Assembly: GCA_946902875.1 (NCBI GenBank)
Contig: OX336345.1
Span: 11,315,395-11,379,394 of the forward strand
Reading direction: 5' to 3'
Length of the DNA: 64,000 nucleotides
Origin: Nematopogon swammerdamellus
Lineage: Eukaryota > Arthropoda > Insecta > Lepidoptera > Adelidae
Shown: positions 43,663 through 55,800 of the stretch, piece by piece
How positions within the stretch are numbered: the first letter of the stretch is position 1
How the letters are laid out: the number at the start of each line of letters is the position of its first letter
Position numbers and translations under genes: made by a program
The notes under the pieces: generated by a model
Told to the model about the DNA's origin: nothing
Database searches by the model: none
Seen by the model: the letters and a program-made list of their open reading frames with translations, nothing else

Positions 43663-43885
43663 GAGTCTGAGGGGCCAAAGCACATGCTCCGAACAGTCAA
43701 TATCACCTCCTATAAGGTAGGTGCCATAGCGGAGACTTCCATGGATTGCTAGCTATACTGGACTAGATGAGAACACATCCGAGGCTGCTATGTGGCCATC
43801 TTACATCCAGTACTATGGTATCAACCCAGTTAAGCCTACCACCTAGTAAGGGGTAAGGGAAGGGACCTACAGTTTTTCACCGGTT
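43663..43885 (+). mobile_element. SINE family C copy
   Basis: GCACATGCTCCGAACAGTCA, GGAGACTTCCATGGATTGCT and GTGGCCATCTTACATCCAGT in the same order as 16855-17080. Confidence 0.5.
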
Positions 43886-43958
43886 CCGAACGGTGGAGCA
43901 GCAGGTGTAGCTATGCACGTACATTTTTCAGTCAGAAAAAACTCATTGGTACACGTCG

Positions 43959-44012
43959 ACCGGATTCGAACCTCGAGAAGCCGAAGTCCACACCATTCGG
44001 CCAACCGCCCCT
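43959..44012 (-). repeat. tRNA-derived sequence (SINE head or tRNA pseudogene)
   Basis: On the minus strand GGGCGGTTGGCCGAATGGTG (A box) is followed by GAGGTTCGAATCCGG (B box). The spacing between boxes is too short for an intact tRNA and the acceptor stem does not close, so it is not a functional gene. Confidence 0.5.
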
Positions 44013-44282
44013 AAATTGTACATTGTTAAAAAGGGATAGCTGTTTAGGTTTTTTTTTATTTCTTGCGCTGGTAATAAACTAAGTTGATTAACTCGATTGG
44101 ACCGGATCTACTTACCACCACAGGAATCTGCATTAAATAAGCTTCAAAAAAAGCTCTGTAGCATTTTTTCTAGTACATACCTACTCGTAATTTTCAAGAT
44201 AATCAGCGTTGTCAAAACCATGTCCAATCTCGGAAACTTATGTTTTAATGGCGATTATCTCGAAAAATACAAGTGCTAGAAA

Positions 44283-45205
44283 AAAACACCGTCCAAGTGC
44301 GAGTCGGACTCGCGCACCGAGGGTTTTGTACCACCACCGAATTGGTCCGGTTTTATTATATTTATTATTTACTTTAGAGTGTGCATCATAATCACACAAA
44401 GTTTTACGCTTGAATATATTAATAGAAAAAAAAAAGAAAAATATATACATATATAAATATTATTTAAATAACTACAGATTAACGGTTTTCGGATTTTTCT
44501 TTTACTTGTGCTGCTACTTACCAAATTTCATTATTCTGGGTCAACGGCACGCACACTATAGATTTTATAAATAGGTTTTCGAGTATCAAAATTTTATTTC
44601 CCCGTGATCGCACCGATGTGACTACGGGTAATTTTCTTTCCCCATAGTCACATCGGTGTGACAACTTTGCGTGATTAATTTGATTGTTCAGGTCAATCAA
44701 ACTCTTGAAAATCATACAATTCCAAAACAAAATCCAATAACGGTAAATATATAAATTGAACAGTTTATTATCAGAGGCGAGGCGAACGCGCTGCCCTTTT
44801 CTCGACCCGGAAGTAAACAATCAAGGTATCAAGGGTTTCGTTGGAGCGCTTTTCTCATCTACTATCTGCAAATAGGGTCCAGATAAGTCGCTAAGCAACC
44901 CTGAGGTCGGGACACAAAGCCCGGGATGGGCAGCGATAATCTTACGTCTTATGCTTTCAAAGGAAGCTTTCAAAGTACTTACAGTTTGGGTCCAGTCCAG
45001 CTAAGTAGCAAAGACTGTTGCAAGGATGAGAATTAATTAACTGCCATACCAGGCAAACACATAAAGAAGAGTTTTTATGAGTGGTTTCTTGTCAGTTTTT
45101 TTATACTATTACAACGATCACATTTAAATTGTAACTATCTTCGGTGGGTATCCCGGTAGATTATCTTCGGTAGATCCTTTGGTACTTTTCCGTTACATGC
45201 GCGAC
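44283..45205. other. GGTTCCGTA fragment, then no gene seen
   Basis: 44283-44520 begins GTCCAAGTGCGAGTCGGACT, the family terminus. The rest includes an inverted pair around 44600-44665 (ATCGCACCGATGTGACTA and CATAGTCACATCGGTGTGAC). Confidence 0.35.
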
Positions 45206-45606
45206 AACCTCGGTAGCTCAGTGGTGCGATCGGTCGACTATCGTTCGTTATCATAAGCGCACCTGGGCTTGATCAGAACTGGATGGGTGACCGTTCGACC
45301 GTTTTGGAGGCTGACTGTGGTTCGGATTCTACGTAAAACTGTAGGTCCCTTCCCTTCTTACCTTACTAGGTGGTAGGGTTTAACCGGCCCGGGTTGGTAC
45401 CACCGCACGGAATGAAAGGTCGGTCGAAACGGCTATGTACATAATTGGTGCTTTCTGCCGAGTTCAGCTGTAGCTGTAGTAGCTGACACGAAGAAAGGGA
45501 AGCACTGACATGACACCTAGTTCGCGAAGGAGTTACGGACTGATCTCACGGATGTTGTAGGTGGTATACCCAACCGTGTCAGTTCAGTACCCACAAAAAA
45601 CAAAAA
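45206..45606 (+). mobile_element. SINE family A, near full length
   Basis: The head CAACCTCGGTAGCTCAGTGG is followed by a degraded 5S-like segment (CAGAACTGGATGGGTGACCG), the conserved body and the tail GTCAGTTCAGTACCCAC plus an A-rich end. The 5S-like segment is less preserved than at 21501. Confidence 0.65.
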
Positions 45607-46182
45607 CATGACTGGAGGGTTTTCGAGTTACGGCTACAAGACATAATTCGGTTGTTTTCAAAATGTTAGTAGCTTTTTATTATACACCATAGTACCACAA
45701 CCGAAAACATTCGTATTATTTCGTGCTAACTATGTATTCACTGTTACGCAGTAGTGGATTAAATTGTATAGGTATACATATGTATGTTCTTAAAATTTAA
45801 GAATACATAACAGAACGTAGCGACTAACCCCAGTACCTACACAAACACACACACATAACATTGTTACTGTATGCGATTCCTCACATTTTATCCAACCTCA
45901 GATTTTGAGTATCCATCCATAGATTGCAACCTCGACCTAAATTTATCGTTGCAATGGAAAAGATCAGTTCGACCGCCGCCGCCGCCGCCGGTACCCTTTC
46001 GATATGACAGGAGAGTCCTTGCTTTACATCCGTCCGCGAGCGCAACCTCGAGACGTTGTCGCGTGTGTGTGGACGCGCAGACGAAAGCTCGGAAGCGGAG
46101 TGGTTCACCTCACTTGCGCCTATCAACCAGCGAACACGCACTAGGAAGCACTTGGATACGCATCAGCATGTGCCCTTTGACG
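45607..46182. other. No gene; (CCG)n run
   Basis: A (CCG)n microsatellite lies at 45974-45990 in a locally GC-rich patch (45960-46130). Frames on both strands across it are short and unrecognised. Confidence 0.35.
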
Positions 46183-46352
46183 AATACTGGATGTAAGATG
46201 GCCGAGTAACAGCCTCGACTGTGTTTTCTTTTAGTCCAGTATAGCCAGAAATACAAAAGGAAGTCTCCAGTATGGCACTTACCTTCTAGGAAGTGATATT
46301 GGCTGGTCGGGGTATGTATTCTGGTCTCTTTGACATAGCCACCCATAGTGGA
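46183..46352 (-). mobile_element. SINE family C copy
   Basis: Reverse-strand words ACTGGATGTAAGATGGCC, GGAAGTCTCCAGTATGGCAC and GATATTGGCTGGTCGG match the family. Confidence 0.5.
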
Positions 46353-46557
46353 TTATGGTCATTGTCGAAACATTACGATTGATTTGGAGCTCAGTATCAA
46401 AAGTTCAGTGATAAAAAAGTAAATAAAAAGCCTGTTAATTTCGAACGTTGTTCACACATCGAGGGTTCCGTAGCCACTTCCTACGTGTGCATCAACGCTG
46501 CCTGTCCTTCACCGCGTTGCACCTCACACTCCGCGCTACAGGAGCCTACAGGCTGTC

Positions 46558-46645
46558 ACGGACGGACGGACGGACGGACGGACGGACGGGCGGACGGACG
46601 GACGGATGGAGGGACGGACGGACGGACGGATGGATGGATGGACGG
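46558..46645 (+). repeat. (GGAC)n / (GGAT)n microsatellite
   Basis: About 20 tetramers, mainly GGAC with some GGAT and GGGC variants, following CGAGGGTTCCGTAGCC. It is therefore part of a GGTTCCGTA-family element, whose tetramer run sits in this position. Confidence 0.8.
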
Positions 46646-49484
46646 GCAGACACCTGACCGATATTATAAGAGTCCCTCTCTAAAAACTATAAATACATAT
46701 TTTTTTTTAATGTTCCATCGCGCTGATCAATTTTGTTCATAAAGTAAGGCAATATCCACTGACTTCCACATCATACGAAAATCTGTACTTTTGTAAAATA
46801 AAATAATGGCATACACTATAGTAATTATATTATTTTGGCGATGGAGCGAAACTGGATCATTGCCATCTGAAATGTCAGACGCTGGAGAATCAACCAGCTA
46901 TTATAATTTAGTTATTTGGTGCAATTTCTGCTCTCTGTCGATTTGTTAAATTACCGAGACTCAGAACACTCGCCTAGGGCGCTCCGGCGAGGACACATTT
47001 TTTGATTATTTATAGATTCGGTAAGGTTAAGCTGTTTGATCTTTTATATCAGTGGTGGTGCCACTATACACATAAGTACCTATGTATTTTTATTTTAAAT
47101 TGCATAATCTAACATAAATATTTTACTAAACATAAAATAATAAAGTAACATTAAAACGTATAAATGCATGCAAATCGTCCAGTGGCAGATAAACTAGGAT
47201 TGTAGCGATGATCTCATCCGGGCACCGACCACAGTATATTTTTTCTTTATTATTAAAATAATGATTTTTTGAAATTAGTTTTTCCTTGGGAATAAAATCG
47301 CTGAGCTTTACTTTGCACAAATAGAGAAATTGATCTTGCGACATACCTATTAACGTTTTCATTATTTATCTTATTTTTAAAAAGCGTCAGTCTACGAATC
47401 CAACCAATCCGGTATTTAGAATGATTTGGTCTATGGAAATTTACACCTAACTAAATAACATTTCCATGTGATCACCTAAATTGCCCGTACGTAATTCGCT
47501 TGGGTGTAATATATATTTATTTAATTTGCATATAAAATATATAAAACTAATAGGAAATCCTGGTTGTTAGTTGTAGGTACCTATTAATAATCTATAATCT
47601 GCGCTGTGTGTGCTCTCCAGCAAAAATCATTGAACCAAATAGGTACGACGTACACCTACCATGGCTAAAAGTATTTTTTTTTTTAAGGTACATTACAGTC
47701 TTATGTAAGTACTAAACTTCATACATAATACAATGAGCGAGATTCTAGGCCGGGGTCTTACGATATAACTTTAGCGAATTGTACACAGTCTGTTGACCTT
47801 CGTGGTTGAGTCGCTGTCACATCAACCAGGGCTGCACTTGATTACTTTCTTAGAAATTATGCAATTATGCAATGCGTAATAATATTTTATGTACTTAGTT
47901 AATTTGCAATATGTTTGTCCCTTGGTAGATATGTAGTTACATACAAATAATAATACATGGAAACACTTACCGAGACTATAATTTCAAGAAATAATATTGC
48001 TTCAGGGTTTGAAATAAAACGTTTTTAAGTATGGGGAATAAGAAGTCGATCGCATAAATATAATTTGTGATTTAACTAAGAGACCTGTAATAATTAAAAA
48101 TACAATTTTAAAGAAAACATACCTTTAATTTGACCTTCAGAAGAATTATGTGTTAATAACAAATAAACGTCGAAATAAGAGAGATTTTCAGTAAGTCAGT
48201 CTGTAAGATAATGTAAGAAGAATGAATGTAATGTAAGAATTTGTAAGTTAATGCAGAATTCGATTCATCAGATCATTGTTTATTATTGTGCAAAATGCGT
48301 AGGCCAGGCGTGCCAGACCAGATGCAGGAAACATACCAGTAGATTATAGAGTTACATTTAAATTTAATAAAATATTCCATCGTTCATCCGACCATGAACT
48401 CACAGCGGATATTGATTTTCTTAGATTAAACCATACATTCATTCGCAATCTAAAAAAAGTAGATAAAGTGGACGTGCACGTAGATTGACTTCTTTTGATT
48501 AGATTAAAATACTATTTTACTAGTTAATTAATTATTAACACAAAGAACTGAATTCTCTATCTTGCCTGTACGTTAACCTCAAATTTTGTCAGGTAATGAT
48601 AATATTTATTCGACATACATTATCAACGTAAATACATAATAATACTTTATACTAATGGTTTCCTTTCATTTAAAATGCAAAATTGTATTACCCAAATATT
48701 GACAACAATAAATTAAATTAAATTAAAAAAATCAAAACATATTCTAATTAACATTCAATGTAAATTATACAACTATTCAAATCTAAAGCCTAAAATTAAA
48801 ACTTTTATTATTTAAATAAAGAAATAATCATTAAAACCGTCCAGGATCAGTCGAGTCGGGATTGCAGCAGTGCCGGAGGCCTCCAACGATATATTACATT
48901 ATTACTTACTTACATAATAGTAAGAAAATGCAAAATATATATAAAGTATATTCTTCCTAATTAAGTGCTACCAGTTGTCATTTGGAGGTGGTGGGAGCCT
49001 GAAAAATATCAACATCGATCAAACTTTTTCAAATTTGCAAAATCCGTTAAAATTTTATCGAGAAAAATGTTCTAAGATTTGATGTAACTGCAAAACGATC
49101 TTAATTCATTATTTAATTTTATTTCCATTTGCCGCTTAAAACTTTAATTACCCACCCAGGCGTATTCCAATTGCCGCTGTCGCAAATAGTCGATAGTTCA
49201 TGTTGACTGAGACTGAAAAAAAAATCTAATTATCGCAGCAACTCTTCAAATAAATCAAAACACGAGCTGGCGGCGTTGCGAAGTAAGTAGCTTAACATCA
49301 CGTCGCAGCAGGGGATATTAGCCAGTACCGTCTTATTGCAATATATCAAACAGCCTGTATGACTCATCATAACCTGTTCGGAATTCGAATAATCAATATT
49401 TATCATACATAGGTACTCGTAGTAGGCACCGATATATGCCATTAAAAGAATGATTTAGCAGAAGTCGGTGCTGATAACAAGAAA
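46646..49484. other. No gene seen
   Basis: AT-rich DNA. A 78-codon minus-strand frame at 47126-47362 has a plausible composition (CGRCPDEIIATILVYLPLDD) but no splice context or family that I recognise. Others are shorter. Confidence 0.35.
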
Positions 49485-49802
49485 ATGGGCCGGTACTTTA
49501 AAAGAATAGACCCACTGCATCTCTCCCCGTGTGTGTCGTAAAAGGCGACTAAGGGATATGACTCCCTTCTTATATTACTAGGTGGTAGGGTTTAACCCGC
49601 CCGGGTTGGTACCACCGCACTGAATGAAAGGTCGGTCGAAACGGCTATGTAAATAGTTTGTGTTTTCCGTCCAGTTCAGTGTAGCCGGCACGACCGAAGG
49701 GAATCACTGACGTGGCACCAATTTCATTCGGTGTTATTGGGCTGACATCACGGATGTTTTAGGTGATGTAGCCAAACGTGTCAGTTTCCATAAAAAAAAA
49801 AC
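49485..49802 (+). mobile_element. Repeat D fragment fused to 5'-truncated SINE A
   Basis: 49485-49562 is the reverse of repeat D (CCACTGCATCTCTCCCCGTG, GTCGTAAAAGGCGACTAAGG). It passes without a gap into the SINE A body and tail (49566-49802, ends CGTGTCAGTTTCCAT plus poly(A)). It sits about 85 bp beyond the prominin stop codon. Confidence 0.65.
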
Positions 49803-49886
49803 AAATATCTTCAGCACTGCGACTAAGTGAATAGAGCCTTTATAGGTTGCGGAATATGCCATTATCTTATCTTCTACAAACATCTG

Positions 49887-52800
49887 TTACCTAGTGTTGG
49901 AGTTAGCTAGAAGTACGGCGCCTCCGACGCCGCGCCTGCCGAAGTAGCCGCACAGCTTGAGGGAGCAGGGCACGGCGTAACACCAGAGAGCGGCGCAGCA
50001 CAGCGCGCATAGCCAGAATCCGTGCTGGAGAGAACATTTCAAATAGTTAGTCCTCAATGTTTACTTGATGAGCTCGCGACCAACCAACGGCCTTGCTTAG
50101 TAAGCGGAAGATCGGGGGTTCGGTCCCTATTGGCGTGCGCCAAGGTGCTTTCTTTAACACGAGTTTCTCGGTTTCCATATAAACCTGTGGGTACTTCCTC
50201 TTACCTTAGTAGGTGGAAGGGGTTAAGCCCTGTGCGGATTAGTACGAACGTATTGAATTACGAATTAACCTTACGTCGTCCTAGTAACTGAGTAACCCTG
50301 TGAAATCTTACACATCCACTGAACAAGAAACCGGTGGCCGGCTGGGGCAAGACGGCCGCCGATCGCAGTTCTGGAGGAGGGACTTGCCGTTTTACATTAA
50401 ATTCTAACCATGGAGCAACAAGTGTTCATGGATAAATACACTTATATGACATAGGTGTCATATAAGTGTATTTTAACCTTACGTGAAATAGGAAGAAAGT
50501 TATAGACACAGAACACTGAGATGCGGAGTGATACGATAAAGTTTACCAGCGATGCAAAGTAGTGGCTGCAGGTCAAAGCGCGGGCAGCACTGAAGAGCGA
50601 GTAGAGGGGTCTGCAGCGCGCGGCGCGCACGGTCGCCGTGCTGAGCGCGTGGGTTCTCCAGCCAGCCGTGTGGGACACCAGGCGTCCAGTGTACACAGAC
50701 ACTTTCTGTTCAATACAGTAGTGTCAAGTACGGTGTGGCCGTATTACCTGGTGATAAGGACTGAAGTAGATGGCCAGGGAATCAGAAAGCAGGGACAGAA
50801 ATAGGCCGTTCCTCCATTGTATGTATGAAACCTTCTCCAAGGTTCCAAGATAAATGTGCCAACTCAAGTTTTATCTACGTACGTACCATTGTTGCCAACT
50901 CAAATTTTGAATTTCTCATAGACTGACTTCCAAAAACTCCTAAAAATATTATAAAAAAAAATATTAAAATTTACAACTAATATAAAAACAATACAAATGC
51001 AATATAAAATAATTCACATACACCTGCAAAAATCTAAAAAAAAAAAAAATTATTTTAGAAGTCATCATCATCAGCAATCGTCGTCGGTACAATATAGTCA
51101 AAATTTACGAACTAACCAGGTAGGTACTTATGCTATATTAGGTATGTTTTACTTAATCTAATCCTGTAATCATTTAACTTAAGGGTAATAGAACAAAAGC
51201 TGATGTAATATGGCAAGTAATAATAACAAAGAAACAACAAGAAACACAACTTATAAATAAAATATGTCCTCATTGTCCCTAGGACGGACGTAGCATTCCC
51301 CCTCTGAATGGCGATAGAAACACGCTGACGGAAAAATGCTGCAGCTCGCCGGTCACCTGAACATTCTATTAATTCTTTGCCAATTTTGCGGGCGAACTTA
51401 CACGCGTCATTGCTCCATGGGCCAAGCGTCTCCACGACAAAGGCGAGAAATACAAACTACATCAAACTCAGCGTTAGGTTCAACTTCTTTTCTTTCTTCG
51501 TATGCTGCTCGAGTTCCTTTCAAATCTAAAACGGATCGAGGGAATGTGTATTTCGAACAGCATGAGTTCAGTCTTCGGAGCCCGGCTCTGATTATTAAAA
51601 TCGCTTTGAGAGTTGTGTCATCGAGCTGGTTGCGGTGCGGTGACTTAACTAACTATCTTCATCTGGCTGAAACTTTTGCAATATCGGCGTTCGACCATGG
51701 CAGAACCAAGCACTTCGTGGCGAACTCTGCCAGTTCTTGGAAGGGGTTCTCGCTAGCAGCGTGCACACGTATTTGTGCACTTCGGCTCAGAATTGGACTG
51801 TCTTTATCACGTATGTCCTTTCTATCAATGTTAGTTTTTGCCATTGAAAGTCAATTTTTGTTATGGCTTCTGCGTTCTCCTCCATGAACTGCACTAATGG
51901 TATAATAGACTGCTTAACAAGCCGAAGACATTTTCAGGTGGTACACTCGAAGAAGGGAGGCGAGACACTCTCTAGAACTCTCTCTGATTAAAATTTAATC
52001 AGAAAAAAAAATTATAAAATCCTTGGAGCAGTAATGTCCAACATTATTGTTACACCAAGGGGAAACACTCACATGTCACCTAGACAGGAATAACATATGC
52101 TGGGCTGACATCACGTGTAACAGATGACGTAGCCAATTATGTCAGGTTCCATTGAACATTCTGGAGCTGGGTTGTGACAACAAAATCGATACACCTAGAT
52201 CTCAAACCCATTTCGTCTTCGACGTTGAGTTTGTTATTCGCCCTTAACTCGCACATTTTTTCCCCAAACCTGTATCCTAAGTGAGGTCTTGGGTGTAGGT
52301 GTTCACGTACATTAACCGTTAAGTCCTCCTCTAAATCCTCAGGATCCCAACTGCTCCGCGCTGAGCAGGTATTTTGTAAGTTCTCAGGCAACTGCTTCGC
52401 GCTGAGCAGGTATTACACACACCGCCCCGCTGCCGTCTGTATCCGCGCGGGTTTTCGTCTAGTACTATTTCAATGAAATTTTCTTATTGAAATGAGAGAG
52501 CACTTTAGATAGATGATAAAAAGACCTTTCCATTGATACGAAACACACCTACAATGAATTTGTCCCTTTTTGGGATAGGGAAAGGTATGTTGTAATTTTC
52601 TTTTCTATTGAAATTATTCTTGTAATAATTGCCAGAAATGCAAAAATTCTGACACCTCTTTTTATTTGTCCTTGTTTTTCTTTAATGTTTTATGAATAAG
52701 ATTCAATGGCCTCGTACGTACGTTATTCGGAGTTCGGAGTCATGTTTTGTATGACAATTGACATGTAATTGCCAATTTTAGGTTAGGAAAAATTCGTAAA

Positions 52801-55800
52801 AAATTTCGGGCGAGTTCTGTTTTTAATAAAGTTAAAAAAATCCGTCTGTGCTTCTAAATAAGTAAATCCTCACTTGCTTGACGTAGATTTGTGGATAATT
52901 TCATTCGATTTAAGTGCAAATTAAGTTTTATGGTCTGACTTCATTATTTAACTAAATATATGAGTTTATGTGCGCACGAGTTGCACAGCGATAGTGGCTC
53001 GATAGTCAGGAGAGGTAGGCATTATTATAAACTGTGGGAGCCTATGGGTTAATAGTAGATTTTTGATTTTAATCCCAATTTTTCTCACTCCTAAATTTCG
53101 CCCTGTAGAAATTTTTTCTCTCCAATTTTCTCCTATACTCCTGACTGCTAAAAACTTCTCCTAAGATCACTGAAATTCTCCTGAATTTAGTAGAAAATTC
53201 CCTAACGTGGCAACACTGCTACGTACAATGCGACTGTACGTCCGGAAACTTACTAATGATGAGTTATGTATGAAGAATAATTAATGCCAAAACTTGGAAG
53301 ATGGAATTTTTAATTTTCTTAGGAGACCTTACATAAAGATTCACCAAGCTCATATTATTAACTTATTAAATCGGCTTACCGGTGCGATGAATGGCGAGCG
53401 CATCGCTGCAGCTCGACGTTTCGAGTCCTCTATGGGACCCGTTTTCAAGAGGACGTGCTAGCTCCTCCGGCAGACAGCACGTCACTGACAGGAGCCCGCC
53501 TGCTTCTCAAATTGTAGTGGTGGGTAGGTATAACTTCCGGATTCGCTGCGTTTCTTGCCTCTTCGGACCTACAGAAATTGCTGACGGTGTCGAGCTCTAG
53601 GAGATCGTCGCTTCGGTTCTGTGTTGACTGCAGCGTAGCCAGTACCGGCTTCCATATCGGCGAGATCTTGAAAGAATCTTCGCGGTTGAAGTTGTCGTGT
53701 TTAGCAATTTCTGTCGACTCACGGACAATACGCGGCAGATGTCGTTTTTCGGTGAGGAGAATCTTCACCTGATCGAATCTAATCCAATGATTTTGTCCGG
53801 AGTCGATGTGGTCACAAATCGCTGACTTGTCCGCTTGACCTTTCTTGACCGCTCGAATATGTTCAGTAACCCTTGTACTGACACTCCGTTTTGTCTGTTC
53901 TATGTAAGATTTTCCGCAGGAACACGGAGCTGCAGCGATGCGCTCGCCATTCATCGCACCGGTAAGCCGATTTAATAAGTTAATATGAGTGACCGTGCGG
54001 GACTAAAAACTAATTAAGCTCATATTAGTTAGAGATGTGCAAGATTGCCTTCTGAGCGATGAGATCTCCCTGGTTATCCACGTAGTACTGCATTGTTCGG
54101 ATGTGACTTAGAGATGTATTCAGCTGGCGGTGGAACGGGACCAGCTGCAGTTCCAGTTCCGTCAACTTGTACACAAGCTCCGATCTGAGCTGCTCCAGAG
54201 GACTGATCTTGGTGACGAGCAGACGGCGAGTTCGGGAAGCTACGAAGACATACTTACAACGAAATAGTCACACGTTAATAGCAGAAGTAGACTGTGATTC
54301 TTCTCTAATATTAACTTGATTAAAATTTAATCAGAAAAAAAAAATATAAAATCCTTGGAGCAGTAATGTCCAACATTATTGTTACACCAAGGGGAAACAC
54401 TCACATGTCACCTAGACAGGAATAACATATGCTGGGCTGACATCACGTGTAACAGATGACGTAGCCAATTATGTCAGGTTCCATTGAACATTTTGGACAG
54501 GTGCAATCATTTTCAAAAGGCAGATTGTCAAACACTCTTTCGGCAAAAAATTACATAAATGGTGCAAACCCAAGGTTTCAATCCTAGATGAAGTACTCAA
54601 GTCAGATAGTTGCGTTGCCACGTTCTCCAACTGTTCAGCTAGAGACGCCAAGTCTTTTCCCACTAAAGGACCATTGTACTGAAGTCTGTAATACAAATAA
54701 TTGTTTTAGTTGGGAATGGTACTTTACTTTTCGATGAAACAAAAAACGGACCTCTCATAACTCACACTCACCGATAGTGCGCCATATTGACATGCGACAC
54801 TTTGAGCATGTCCTGAAGCGTCTGAGTGAGGTCCAATGACATCTTCTTCAAAGTCCCGACGTCCACCGCCTTCGACAATTTGTTCAGACCTTCTTCGAGC
54901 TCAGGCCACTCGAAGTAAGCTGTCTGTTGGTTGATGTCCAGCACCCGCTCCAATCGGAACACGCTGTAGGCTGGTCGGTCTTGTTCGCACTCCCTATGAC
55001 AAGTTCCGTTCAATTAATTAAATAGTCAATTAACCAACGCATGCTTACCTCAGATCCAAGATACATACTGTATTGGTCTGGAGTCAATAGTTGTAGATGA
55101 TTACATAATATATAAAACCAATTTGCTGCAATAAATGACAGCAACAAATTTTCATTTTTATTTCTGAAATAGTAGTACCTACGATCGGCTTAAGTAATGT
55201 TTAAATACAGTAAGTGTGAAGTGAGGCATGTTTTATTTCTTGCACTGTCACGTGAATAGCTTAAAATATTAAAATACTTTACGGTTTACCCGCCTGATGA
55301 CATCTCTTATCGGAACATCGACGGTTACATTCTCCAAGTCCTGGAATAGTTTGTCGATCATCCCCTTTGCTTCACCCTGCACCTCAGGACCTGGCGATCG
55401 GTCGAGGAGAGCAGTCAGAGCTGTATACTCAGGGCTGTCCCATAACGCTCTGCATATATACACCTGAAACGTTTTGACAGCCAGTAACTTGGTGGTACCT
55501 AAGGCACCAGCTCCTCTTCAGATCTGGTTCAAAACCCAATGTGTACCAATTACTTTTCCATATTAGTAAAATTGCAGTTATCCTCTGATAAAAGCGCTGT
55601 TCCAGTAAAGGAAAATAACACAATGAAACGACCACTCTGAAAACGTACTAGACGTTTGGTGGTCGTCGTGTAGAACCCTAGCTGAGATAGTATTTCGTGT
55701 AAAACCCTAGCTGAGGGCATTTTGGTCTTCGGGAGTAGGATAAACTGCGCTAGCTTCGATTGGGTTAATGTTACAAATTTTACAAGTACCTCGGCATGCC

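Noticed and set aside
43959..44012. Functional tRNA gene
   Set aside because: A and B boxes present but spacing is too short and the acceptor stem does not pair.
51336..51887. 183-codon plus-strand frame
   Set aside because: Antisense shadow of the hAT-like and 'VETLGPW' remnants on the minus strand.
54469..54554. Extension of prominin exon 54555-54685 to the stop at 54469
   Set aside because: Runs into a SINE copy also found in a hAT remnant; the donor at 54554 restores phase with the next exon.
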